Assembly (NCBI GenBank): GCA_015227615.1
Contig: JAALGZ010000010.1
Span: forward strand, 992,001-1,056,000
Source: Labyrinthula sp. Ha
Lineage: Eukaryota > Sar > Bigyra > Labyrinthulida > Labyrinthulaceae
Length of the DNA stretch: 64,000 bases
Reading direction: 5' to 3'
The position numbers and the translations under genes were made by a program. A model generated the notes under the pieces. That model was not told the origin of the DNA. It did no database searches and saw only the letters and a program-made list of their open reading frames with translations. Shown piece after piece: positions 11,834 to 21,691 of this stretch (position 1 is its first letter; each line of letters begins with the position of its first letter).

Positions 11834-12291
11834 TTGTCCATATTAGGAAGAATATCTTCAATATGCAGGACAGTTATTTTTCTTCGAAATCCATTCCACT
11901 TCATGTGATTTTTTCTTCTCTTATGTTTGAAGACTACTACTTTTTCATCTTTTGCTTGTTCAAGAACCAACGCTTTTACCTGTGCATTTGAAATTGTTGG
12001 TCTTCCAATAATAGTTTGATTTTTGTCTCCTATTAATAGAACGTTGTCAAAATAAACAGTTTTTCCTACTCTATAAATCTCTGGATCCAACTTGTTCACC
12101 ACAAGTTGTGCACCTGGAGATACTTTATACTGAGAACCAGCCAATCCAACTACAGCAAACAGATTTTTCGAGTCCAAATCTTTTCTATCATTAACTTGAT
12201 GCCGCACCACAGCCGGTTTTGTGAAAAATCGAGCACCTTGCAGTCCTCTTGCTTCTGCTAGCCTCTTGCTCCGAATAATTGTTGTTCGCAT
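11830..12291 (-). CDS. MRPL21: Mitochondrial ribosomal protein bL21
   Basis: A 153-residue protein of the bL21 family, a large-subunit ribosomal protein of bacteria and organelles. The L21 core starts near residue 43 (LFAVVGLAGSQYKVSPG), continues through FDNVLLIGD and ends with the family signature VVVFKHKRRKN. About 40 N-terminal residues are basic, hydroxylated and lack acids at the very start (MRTTIIRSKRLAEARG), as expected of a mitochondrial presequence. A plastid location cannot be excluded. The 3' end overlaps the RS-protein gene by 4 bp, convergently. The 5' end is 71 bp from the divergent SET gene start. Confidence 0.93.
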   Translation of the reverse strand: MRTTIIRSKRLAEARGLQGARFFTKPAVVRHQVNDRKDLDSKNLFAVVGLAGSQYKVSPGAQLVVNKLDPEIYRVGKTVYFDNVLLIGDKNQTIIGRPTISNAQVKALVLEQAKDEKVVVFKHKRRKNHMKWNGFRRKITVLHIEDILPNMDN

Positions 12292-12362
12292 TTATTCAAA
12301 TTTTTGGGCAATCAACAAATTTGATAGAATGACGTGGCATAATGAGTTCATAGCCGTTATTT
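12292..12362. promoter_or_regulatory. Short divergent promoter between bL21m and SET genes
   Basis: Only 71 bp separate the ATG of bL21m (minus) from the proposed ATG of the SET gene (plus), so both promoters must share this space or extend into the genes. It contains TTTTTGGGCAATC (12301-12313), a CCAAT-like word also seen upstream of other genes here, and TGACGTGGCA (about 12332-12341), which resembles bZIP/CRE sites. Function is inferred. Confidence 0.45.
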
Positions 12363-13853
12363 ATGAAATCAACAAAAACGACAGTTGATTTGAAAGAATT
12401 AGTGTTTAGTAAATTCAAGCATTATTTTGTGATTCTTAGGTGGCAGTTGTTTGTTCTCGGGCAAATCTGTTTCTTTTTGCGATATCAGTAAGGAAAGTTT
12501 GCGGAAATTGGTTTCAGAAGAGGTTGTGTTGCTGGAATGTAGTTTTAAGGGCAGTGAGTTCAAGTTCTTTATTAAGGTTAAGAAAGGAGAACAGGGTTCA
12601 AAAATGGCACAAATTTCAATGAAAAAGGGCAGCGTCTCTGTTTCCTGCGATGAATCTGTAACATCTTTCCGTGAACTTAAGGTAAACAGAACTGAGCTGC
12701 TAAGAGCTTTACGCAAAATATCTAAGAAAAAGAAAATATCGGTCAACCAGAATACATCATCTTCTTTAATAAAGCCATTATTAAAACCTAGGTCTGTTGA
12801 AGAGGCCATGCGAGAATTTAAGATGATTAAATTGAACCACTATGTTGCGAAAGGGGCAAAGAAGAAGCTGAAACAAATTGCAGACAAGTGCTCATGCGTT
12901 CCTGCTGCTAAGAACAAAACTAAACCTGGTTGTGGGTCTAACTGTTTGAACAGAGCGCTTAATTTTGAGTGTACCGCTGAAACTTGTGATTTTCTTCGTC
13001 TAAATTTTGGTTGCTCTAATCAAGAGCTAACGGATGCAAGATTCCCCAAAAGGAAAATCGTTTCTCTTGGTGAAAAAGGTCTTGGCATGATTGCAGATGA
13101 AAACATTTCTAGTGGCCGGCTGGTAGAGGAATACAGTACTTTCCTTTTTGTGCTTATATTTAGTTGGAGAAATCATAGACGGTAAAGAACGGGTTAGGAG
13201 ATTAAACATTGTCTATAAAAATGAAACTCATAAGTATCTCATGCAACTATCAGGAGATTTCTTAATAGGTACTTCATCTTTAGTTCTAAGCCTTAGATGC
13301 TACAAGAGAAGGTAGTTTGGCTCGTTTTATCAATCACTCCTGTGATCCCAATTGTCAAGTTCAACTGTGGTATTGTAATGGCCTTCCAAGGCTAGCTATA
13401 TTTGCCATAAAATCGATCAAGAAGGGCGAAGAAGTTAGCTTTAATTATAATTTTCAACGATTCGGAGAGGCAGACATCCCTCTATGTCATTGTGGAGCCA
13501 AGACCTGCAAACAAATCTTTGGCAAGAGATCGCTTGAGGACAAACGAAATCACAACGGGTCCAAAAAAATTAAATTTCTCGAAGTGCGAAAGGATGGGAA
13601 AAGTCTAGATCCTATAACTTTAGTCCCAATCTTCCCTGACCTTACAGCTTTCGAACTGACAGACCTTGAAGATGGGTTCATCCATGTGCTTAACAAGAAG
13701 AACAGCTTTTGTAGTACTGATAAGACAAATCAAACATATGAACATGTCTCGCTGAACAAGAATCTAAAAAAGGGCATGTCTTCTTTGTTGAAAAACAAAT
13801 ATGTAACTGAGTACCTAGAGTTGTTAAAAGAGGATGTTTTCAGTGATTATTGA
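12363..13853 (+). CDS. SET-domain histone methyltransferase, NSD/ASH1/SET2-like (4 exons)
   Basis: Exons 12363-12408, 12440-13135, 13164-13268 and 13297-13853 give 467 residues, and the spliced length is exactly divisible by three. The cysteine-rich AWS region lies at about 166-210 (CSCVP...GCGSNC). The SET domain follows, with GLGMIADENI, then EYIGEIIDG restored exactly across the second intron, DATREG restored across the third, NHSC (295-298) and FNYNF (331-335). A post-SET motif CHCGAKTC is at 346-353. The NYNF form and AWS-SET-post-SET order are those of the H3K36 group, which writes H3K36 methylation on chromatin. The start at 12363 rests on joining a 46-nt exon in frame; the downstream exon has an in-frame stop just upstream and no early ATG. 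The N-terminal 150 residues are unrecognised. Confidence 0.87.
12409..12439 (+). other. Micro-intron 1 of the SET gene (31 nt)
   Basis: GTAAAT donor and TTCTTAG acceptor. Splicing joins an ATG-bearing frame to the main frame. This is the least certain of the three, because the N-terminus has no recognised motif. Confidence 0.65.
13136..13163 (+). other. Micro-intron 2 of the SET gene (28 nt)
   Basis: GTACTT donor and ATTTAG acceptor. Removal turns a divergent tail into EYIGEIIDG, a canonical SET-domain stretch. Confidence 0.95.
13269..13296 (+). other. Micro-intron 3 of the SET gene (28 nt)
   Basis: GTACTT donor and CCTTAG acceptor. Removal gives DFLIDATREGSLARFINHSC, the expected SET core. 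A TTCTAAG just upstream of the acceptor could be the branch site. Confidence 0.95.
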
Positions 13854-13919
13854 TCGTTGTAACTATTTTATATTTCCGTTAAAAGATATAAAAGATTTAT
13901 TCGGCATCAAGGACGAACT

Positions 13920-14705
13920 ATGGTACGAACGACTCTTATTCTTGGTGCATTCTATACCTTTGGTAATCTTGTTCATGTCTACGCTGAATGCCCAAATGGA
14001 TGCAGCGGCAATGGACGGTGTTCAAATTATGAAGCCCAGTTTTCCACAGGCATGGAGCAAAATACAAAAGTGCCTTCTGGATACTTAGCTACTTATGGAT
14101 ATGACACAAATACAATGAAGAAAGATTCCTGCACCTGTTTCACAAAGACAGGTTTCGATGGGAGCGAAGTGTACGCTTATACTGGTGCAGACTGCTCTTT
14201 GAAAACTTGCCCTTATGGCCCAGCATTTGCCTATACTCCAGGAGCAGATAATGACCATACCTCTGTTATAGAATGTTCGGGACAAGGAACTTGTGACAGA
14301 TCATCAGGAAACTGCCAGTGCTTTGATGGATATACAGGTTATAATTGCGGTAGAACTGAGTGTCCAAACGACTGCAGTGGAAACGGTCTCTGCATTTCAC
14401 TAAGGCAAATGGCAACTGACATCAGGGATAACGATGGCAGTTTCCAGTTTCCTACAGCCAATGTAAAATATTCAACGGCTTTCGATGCTAAGCAGCAAAG
14501 GGTTTGCTCATGCGACAAGAACTACATGGGTCCAGATTGTTCTATTCTACAATGTCCATCAACGAGTGATCCTATGGGAGGCAAAGGCAGCGAATACGGC
14601 AGAGACTGTTCTGGAAGAGGAAGTTGCCAAGACAATGGAAACTGTGAGTGTTTCACTGGATTCTTTGGTACCCAATGCGAAAAGCAGCGAGCAAACGTGA
14701 TGTAG
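13920..14705 (+). CDS. Secreted EGF/tenascin-like repeat protein
   Basis: A 261-residue protein starting with a likely signal peptide (about 1-22, ending HVYA before ECPNGC). The rest is cysteine-rich EGF/tenascin-like modules: CPNGCSGNGRC, an insert of about 70 residues, CSGQGTC...CQCFDGYTGYNC, CPNDCSGNGLC, CSCDKNYMGPDC and CSGRGSC...CECFTGFFGTQC. No membrane anchor follows, so it is probably secreted or cell-wall associated. Modules of the form CxxxCSGNGxC are typical of stramenopile proteins (family knowledge). It begins 66 bp after the SET gene on the same strand. It ends 51 bp from the convergent helicase gene, with AATAAA at 14727-14732 in the gap. Binding partner unknown. Confidence 0.88.
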   Translation: MVRTTLILGAFYTFGNLVHVYAECPNGCSGNGRCSNYEAQFSTGMEQNTKVPSGYLATYGYDTNTMKKDSCTCFTKTGFDGSEVYAYTGADCSLKTCPYGPAFAYTPGADNDHTSVIECSGQGTCDRSSGNCQCFDGYTGYNCGRTECPNDCSGNGLCISLRQMATDIRDNDGSFQFPTANVKYSTAFDAKQQRVCSCDKNYMGPDCSILQCPSTSDPMGGKGSEYGRDCSGRGSCQDNGNCECFTGFFGTQCEKQRANVM

Positions 14706-14756
14706 GCTTAGTATAGATGACTGTGCAATAAAAACTGAAACCTGTAATAGCATTGA

Positions 14757-16574
14757 TCACCGCTTTTCCTTCATAAACAATGCATCGTATTCCTCTACTG
14801 AAATTTTTCCCTTCTTCATCCTTTTATATAAACGTTCTTCTTCTGCAAATTCTTCCCAATCAGCCATGATTTTTGCATGCTTACCTTTTCTCTTTGTTTT
14901 CTTAGTTTGAGGAGCTTCCTTCTTTTTTATTTTTGATGGTAACTTTTTCTCTTTCACCAGAGCAAGTGTTTCCTGTCTCTTTCTCTCCTTTTCTCTATTT
15001 TTAAAAGGGATGCGTCGAACTTCTTCAATACTCAATTCAGCATAACCAGGAATCCCTCCAGAAACTCGTAACTCTGAAAGCTTCGGTATCCGAAATAATA
15101 GAAAAGCAGTAGCAAGATCCTTCAAATCCAGTTCACCTAATCGAAATATATATTCTAGTTTATGCTCCTTATACGATCTTATATGAGAAATGAACGCTCT
15201 TGTTCCCTTTTCCAGCATCTCACGATCTTGCATCTGCTCCTTTCGTAGCAGAGCATTAACATCTTTAAACAGATGATTACTTTCTCTCACAAAAGAGCGC
15301 AAGTTGATACCTCGGCCTTGTAGAAAATCCAAGTAAGTCAGCTCATTTTCTTGTAAGAATAGAATTGTTTTCCCTGCTTTAGATGCTCTTGCTGTTCGTC
15401 CAATACGATGAACAAAGAATGACGGATCCTGAGGTGGGTGGAACTGAATAATCCAATCGACATCTGGGACATCTAAACCACGAGCAGCTACATCAGTACA
15501 AAGCAAAATGGAGCTTTCGGAATTTCTGAACTTTCTTAGATTACTTTCGCGTTTCTTTTGAGGCATTTGACCATGAAGAGATATTAACTTTCTGTTGCCA
15601 AAAGTATCTTTACCTAAAATTTGTGTTGCTCTAAAGAATTGAAATTCATGAAACATAAAGTCAACCACCGCACAAGTTGAAACAAAAATGATGAGTTTGC
15701 TTTTTGGATGGTTTTGAATAAAATTAAACAAAGTGTGTAATTTATCGCTTTCTTTTGTTTGCAAATAGAAATTCTCCAACTTTTGCGGAAGGGAAACTTT
15801 TTTTTCATCTCCACCATTTAGTTTCACTGAAATTATTACTGGATTACGTAAACCAGCACGGACTAAGTTTTCAACTTCTTTCGTTTGAGTAGCTGAAAAT
15901 AATCCAGTTCTTCTTTGCTTAGGAACAAAGCTTAAAATCGTAGATAAACTTTTTCCAAAAGACATTTTTAATAACACATCTGCCTCATCAATAATTAAGA
16001 CTTCAAAAGACTTTAGGTTTTCTTGCACGCTATCTAATCTTCCGTACCTTTCTATTAAGTCTTCTAGAATGCCAGGAGTTGAAATAATAATATTCGTTTT
16101 AGGGCTATGAAAACTTTTAGCACTATTTTCAAAGTTTTTTCCTCCGATCAAAAGCTCACAAGTTACATTAAGTTCATCTCTTAAACTGTTCTCAAAAATC
16201 TTTGACACTGTATGGATTTGTTTGGCTAACTCTCTAGTAGGCGCTAGAAGAATTGAAAATAACCCATTAAGCTCTTTTTTTCTTTTTTCGTTATATTTTG
16301 TTTTATTTAGTATTATTTGGAACACTGGAATAAGAAAAGCCAAGGTTTTTCCAGAGCCTGTCGCTGCTTCTACAGAAACATCTTCGAAGTTCAAGAGACG
16401 TGGAATGGAAGCAGATTGAACTGGGGTCATTTCAAAGAACTTAAGATTTTGTTCAACTATTTTAATCAGAGAAAGGTCACACACACTGTCTTCGGCAAGC
16501 TGGTTGAACTTCATTCTGCCTCTATGGAGTATGTGGTGTATCAGTTTTTGCCTTTTCTCATGTGGTAATGCCAT
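14757..16574 (-). CDS. SPB4: DEAD-box RNA helicase DDX55/Spb4
   Basis: A 605-residue ATP-dependent RNA helicase. Motifs run in order: Q motif at FFEMTPVQ (47-54), ATGSGKT (71-77), PTREL (112-116), STPG (165-168), DEAD (196-199), SAT (227-229), ARGLD (364-368) and HRIGRTAR (389-396). The PPQDPSFFVHRIGRTAR wording and the tail with DWEEFAEEERLYKRMKKGKI match the Spb4/DDX55 subgroup, including its C-terminal DUF4217-type extension. Spb4 acts in the nucleolus on 60S pre-ribosomes around 25S/28S rRNA. The tail after 535 is Lys-rich, as in the family. Full length with no sign of an intron. The start is the first ATG of the frame. Confidence 0.95.
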   Translation of the reverse strand: MALPHEKRQKLIHHILHRGRMKFNQLAEDSVCDLSLIKIVEQNLKFFEMTPVQSASIPRLLNFEDVSVEAATGSGKTLAFLIPVFQIILNKTKYNEKRKKELNGLFSILLAPTRELAKQIHTVSKIFENSLRDELNVTCELLIGGKNFENSAKSFHSPKTNIIISTPGILEDLIERYGRLDSVQENLKSFEVLIIDEADVLLKMSFGKSLSTILSFVPKQRRTGLFSATQTKEVENLVRAGLRNPVIISVKLNGGDEKKVSLPQKLENFYLQTKESDKLHTLFNFIQNHPKSKLIIFVSTCAVVDFMFHEFQFFRATQILGKDTFGNRKLISLHGQMPQKKRESNLRKFRNSESSILLCTDVAARGLDVPDVDWIIQFHPPQDPSFFVHRIGRTARASKAGKTILFLQENELTYLDFLQGRGINLRSFVRESNHLFKDVNALLRKEQMQDREMLEKGTRAFISHIRSYKEHKLEYIFRLGELDLKDLATAFLLFRIPKLSELRVSGGIPGYAELSIEEVRRIPFKNREKERKRQETLALVKEKKLPSKIKKKEAPQTKKTKRKGKHAKIMADWEEFAEEERLYKRMKKGKISVEEYDALFMKEKR

Positions 16575-19500
16575 ATTGCAAACACAGAAAGTGTCATTTT
16601 GTCAGAATACCTTAACTTTGGCACACAATATATACATACCAAACACAAACAGGTACATCTTGTAATACAAATTATATTTTTTCATTTGAACTTTAATAAT
16701 TTTTTAGTTTTTTTTTATGTTTTTCTTCGCAGCCTGGAAACAAAACTCTTATAAATTTCGAGTTGAACGATGCACACTATACAACAAAAGTTTACTAGGT
16801 AGGACTAAAAAACTTAAATCAGTATTCAATCTTGTTCTTAGAAATTGGTTCCATCATTTTTTTTGAAGCTTTATCAATAATAGTTTAATCTGCTGACTTG
16901 TACTTGGGACTTACATGTCTCTGGCTCTTGAATGTCAAGAGACATTAGACCCATAGTCTTCAACACAAATTACCCTTACCTTACGTTAAAAAGATAATAA
17001 GATCATTTTCATGCTGAGAATGGATGCCTTCTTTAAGTACTATAAAATGGGCGAGGTTTAAATTGTCATAGTAAATACTAATTTAAAAGCCATAGAAACG
17101 GATTTAATAAAATACTAGCTTAGATTTACCCTCGTCATGGCAGGAATGTGATTGAATTCCAGCCTATAACCTTTTGTTAAATTTTTTTATGTTAACTTCA
17201 AAATACGCTACTACTATTTTAGGTTTGGTTCGAAACCCAACCCAGACGAGCAGCCAAGCTGCCTACCGAGACGTGGCAAGATGAAAAGTTAGGTTCTTGT
17301 ACCAATTCTTCAAAGTACGAAGAGACCATAATTCTACCCTTAATTGCGTTTCTAACATGAGATTGGATTCAAATTTTAGGGATTTGGCCTGTTTTAAAAT
17401 GATTGTGTCTCACTTATGGATAATCTCAGCAACTTTAAACTCATCGCTCTACCATCTAAGAATAAGAGCCTAATTGAAGGATTTGCAACATATGACAACT
17501 TTCTCTTGGTATAGTTGAAAATATTTATGATAATTTGCTTAACATAATATAAGTAAAATAATAAAAACTCAAAACTTGAAAGCTAAATTAGTGTTTGTTA
17601 AGTTCTGTATTACATAAGGTACAGATGATGGAGAAAAGTTGGCACCTAAAACATAGCCGTCAATATGTAACAATTCACTGTTGATATAATATTTGCCCTT
17701 ATACCTAAGTACGGAAGTAAATTGATACCGGATTGTCTAAAACCATTTGAGGCATAATACATTATTCTCGTATTTCATAATTCTATTAGCAGTAGTATAC
17801 CTACATTGTGGAACGTTAGAAGTGCAGTGTGAAAACAGTCAAATAATGAGAGAATATCATAAAAGAGAAAATGTATTGCCTAGTCTCGTAGACAAATGCA
17901 CCCTTTTGATAACTCTAGTGTAAAATTTAAACCTTTTGATACTATGAAAACACACATTTTCTAGTGGCCAAAGCACAGTAACACCAGGGTCTTGAGTCAA
18001 TTCTAAATGGTAGAGCATAAAGCATTTAAATAGAAAAATACAAAGCAAACTAGTCAATTCGAGTACAATAACGGAGAACAACCTTACTTCCAGCAAGTTA
18101 ACAAAAATAAGAAAAAAACAATTTATTGCTGAGGTTTTATTGAGAAGGTAGATTTTGAACCCAAACTTGCCATTTATGTGTTGAGCTCAGAATGTAGTAT
18201 TTCAGTGTGATATTAGGAGCTATTCAAATTAAGAACATGTCTATTAATGCGATAATACAAATTTAAACTAGACTTTCTTTATTCCAATTAGTTCCAAATT
18301 TGAGAGAGTAATATGGAGTAGCATAATATATTCTTATCACTCTGTTTCTCATTCTTGTTGCTAATGGAACACATTCACCAAGATCCCAAGCATGCGATTC
18401 TCTGGCAAAGTAATAAGAACAGAAAAGCATGTATAATCAAGCATGTTACAGTTAAATCCAAGAAAAGTTTGGATGCCTGCGACCAAGCTGTCCTACTGGT
18501 CTGAATGTAGTATAGATTCAGCAATTTCCAGAATTCAGTGTAAAAAACAATAAAATACTTAATCTCGTGAACACAAAAATGACAAAAGTGCAATCATTCT
18601 CTAGAACACACAATAATATTTTCGCCAAACTTCTAGTTTAAGTAAACTGTGATACGATGTCCTTAAGCGCGGGAATATTTTTGATTTCCACTTTTCTGTG
18701 GTAACTTTAAGGTCTAATACCCACATTCATGTTCAGTTTCAACGAGCTTCTACAATTTCCAACCTTTAAAATAGAAGCTATCAGAACGATCTTAAATTCC
18801 AATATGTGGAGGTTTTGGATTATATTTATAATTTCTCTAAGGCAAATTATATCTTATGTTACACAATCCCATTACTGGATGAAAATATTTCATACAAGAC
18901 CAACACGTTGTACCCAGTGTACCATAACTGGAGCTTTGTTCTGATAAAAACCATAAATATTCAAGTGATTATGACATGATCTTGATGGTCCAGTAAGTGA
19001 AGAAAATACATCCAAACAGTATTGTAATTTATCTCGATGATCCATAAAACAATATGACCAAACGTTATAGAAAAGTTCTCAATATAAATAATTTGGTACA
19101 TAATCTCCGACTTATGAATACTTTCACAGAGTCGCATAACAGCTAGCATAAGATTCTGTTTAAATTAAGGTTAACATAGTATTGTTAACTCATAGTTCAT
19201 AGAAATCATGTTTCTAGAACCCTGCTTCAAGCTATCATCCTTTTCCGTAATGATAATGTTAAAATTATCGTGATTGAAAGAATCAATACGGTTGGCAAAA
19301 GTTTCAATAAACTCACTCTTTTGACCCAAAAAATATAATAACAACCTAAAAACTGTAACGAGGCAAAGTTCAAATATGGGATAAATTCTGTGTTCAGATC
19401 CAACGAACAAGGTAAAATAAAAGCCTTAGCCTTAAACTAAATAATAAATAAAACCATTTTATGTCAAGAAGATTAAAACTATCCCCTTAATATCTACTGG

Positions 19501-20475
19501 CAATCAAGAAGATTATCTACCAAGAGTGAAAGATATATTGTTGCTCCCACTGTACATGCACAGATTCCACAGGGAGATTATTGGAGCTAGTTTCCCTCTT
19601 TTGTCATTCAAATGTTATGTTAATTCTGTCTTGGTGCCTTAGTTTTATATTTCTGTCTTTTTAGGAGTTTTTCCATGTGTCATGAAGTTGGGGGTATCAT
19701 CAAACTAGTTTTCAAAAAAACCTGAGAATTGACTCGAGAGGCTTTTGTCATTTAGATGCCAAAGTACAAGAAAATATGGAAATTTACATTAGGGTACAAA
19801 AGGTTTTTAATGCACTAGTGCTAGGTAATATATATATCTTCTGGTCTAAATAATTAGTTGCACACAAGCTTCTTAGCAAAGTTGTGTTGCCATCATGGTT
19901 GCGCGGATAAGGTCGATCAAAATTATCTTTGTAGAATCTCCACTATCCTTCTTTCAATGGAATAAAATTTAACGTAGCTAATGACTGAAATTTCTAAAGG
20001 CAATTTTGCACTTTATTACTTTATATCTCGGGATGCGTTTTGAGTTCTCAAGAAGGAACTAATGTTCATCGTTCATTCTACTAGTGAGTCCGAGAGCCGT
20101 CAGTAATGGCTAACAAATGTAGAGCATTCTTATACTTTTCACGTTTCCGTCAATCTCAAGAAAATTATAGTACCAGGGAATAATTTGATAATTTGAAGAA
20201 GCATAGAAACAAAACCAAAATATTGTGGTAGCAATGTCCACACGAATTCATTTACCCTTTGAAACATTCAGAAGTTAAGAAAATTTATATTTCAGTGGGT
20301 TTCTTCTTTTATACTTCTCTTTTAGATTTTGCATACAAAGTCATTAAATTATAATAGCTTCGTGTTCATATTTATACAACTTTCAGTGGGTATATTTATG
20401 GTTAACCCCTGTTATTTTGGGTACAAGATAATCGAGTTTGAACTTAGACACAATATTGAATTACTGTTGAACACG
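16575..20475. other. Intergenic desert with tRNA-like repeat remains
   Basis: About 3.9 kb with no convincing coding sequence. It holds a probable old tRNA-derived repeat at about 17204-17460; otherwise I see only AT-rich sequence. The end next to the following gene (20326-20475) is open in that gene's frame and may include untranslated or alternatively used sequence. Confidence 0.55.
17204..17460 (-). repeat. Possible tRNA-derived SINE remnant
   Basis: On the minus strand GATGGTAGAGCGATGA (17456-17441) looks like a tRNA A box. It is followed by ATTTGAATCC (17374-17365), like a B box, and by a second T-arm-like palindrome at 17222-17242. The last part shares two exact words, TACGCTACTACT and TAGGTTTGGTT, in the same order with 42039-42071. 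Old and diverged; no target duplication seen. Confidence 0.35.
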
Positions 20476-21651
20476 ATGCCCTTGCAAAAGTCTTATGAAG
20501 AATGGGATAAACTAAACCTCGAGAATCTTGATGATGAAGGAAAAACCTTTGCTGCACATAGGAAAGATGGAGTGATTAATATTAAGAAAAATCTAATAAT
20601 ACAATTTGAATCCAAGAAAAAGGACATAAAAAAGGCAAAGCTCGCACTCTTACGATTGAAAAGATCCACTGCAAGTCAATCCAGCGAAATAGAGGTTCAA
20701 GTAAAGAAAAATCTAATACAAAACCTTGAAAAGGACCAACATTATATTTCTACAGTTGTTGATATCTTCCAAAAGACTAATCTTACTGTATCCGAAATAG
20801 AACAAGCAGTCGCCGAAGTCGCCTCTACCAAGCATTTGTTTAAAGATTTTGAGCAGGATCTGATAGTTGAGTTCTACCTCAGAAAAAGTCAGTTGTTGAA
20901 AGATCAAAATCAAATTTTAGATTCATTGCGCTGCTTTAGAAATATTTTAACTATTGATAGTGACCATCTTTTTACTTGGATCGAAATGACAAGATTGTTT
21001 TCTTCTTTGGGATTGAAGTTAGTATCAGAGGCAAACTTAGAGCAAGTAGAGCGATGTAAAGGAACACAGTCTGAATTCTCTGATTTAAATAATTTATCTT
21101 ACTCTCTTGCAACTGAGGTTCAAAATCTTTGTTTTGATGAGTTTAATGTGAATAACCTGAAGCCAAAAGAGCTTGTGGAGTTGGGGGATTTTCTAACAGG
21201 AGAATTATTTTTTGGAACAGCAAGAAAAATATATCATATCATTATTGACTCTAAACTGGAAATTCAGAATTACCTTGTGATTCAAGCAAGTTTGGGCTCT
21301 ATTTTTTGTTTACTTCAGAGTTGTGAATTTGATGACTATAAAATTGCTTTTCAAGAAATTAAAATTACAGAGAGCATCATATTTTCAAAGATTGAGCTTG
21401 AAGCCTTCAAAGCTTTTTGTTTGTTTCTTAAAGCAGACACCTTATTCAAATTATTTCAATTTACTGAATCCTCGAACTCTTTGGTTGATTATGAAAAGGA
21501 ATTCAGCGAAAGCAGTTTTATAAACTATTTTTTTATTGAACAGGCAAAGTTCACATCTAAATCCCCCTCAACTCTACTCAAAGAAAAGTCGCAAATTTTA
21601 TCACAGCAAATACTATTTCAGCGAGAAACTACTGGTGATTTAGCTCTATAA
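20476..21651 (+). CDS. Helical-repeat (TPR-like) protein, function unknown
   Basis: A 391-residue protein if it starts at ATG 20476. I prefer this start because it gives MPLQKSYEEWDKLNLENLDD, which resembles the N-terminal 'YxxWDxLexsDDE' style of Cdc37 and some TPR co-chaperones. The frame is open back to 20326, and an ATG at 20398 is an alternative; that stretch reads like AT-rich non-coding sequence and contains a 27-nt GT...AG unit (20430-20456). Residues 30-120 are charged and coiled-coil-like, and the rest is alpha-helical with TPR-like pairs (for example around YLRKSQLLKDQNQILDSLRC). No signal peptide and no enzyme motif. A chaperone link is only a guess. It ends 40 bp from the convergent PP2C gene. 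Confidence 0.7.
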   Translation: MPLQKSYEEWDKLNLENLDDEGKTFAAHRKDGVINIKKNLIIQFESKKKDIKKAKLALLRLKRSTASQSSEIEVQVKKNLIQNLEKDQHYISTVVDIFQKTNLTVSEIEQAVAEVASTKHLFKDFEQDLIVEFYLRKSQLLKDQNQILDSLRCFRNILTIDSDHLFTWIEMTRLFSSLGLKLVSEANLEQVERCKGTQSEFSDLNNLSYSLATEVQNLCFDEFNVNNLKPKELVELGDFLTGELFFGTARKIYHIIIDSKLEIQNYLVIQASLGSIFCLLQSCEFDDYKIAFQEIKITESIIFSKIELEAFKAFCLFLKADTLFKLFQFTESSNSLVDYEKEFSESSFINYFFIEQAKFTSKSPSTLLKEKSQILSQQILFQRETTGDLAL

Positions 21652-21691
21652 ATACAAATGATCACCTACACAAATTATTCTAGGCTTTACC

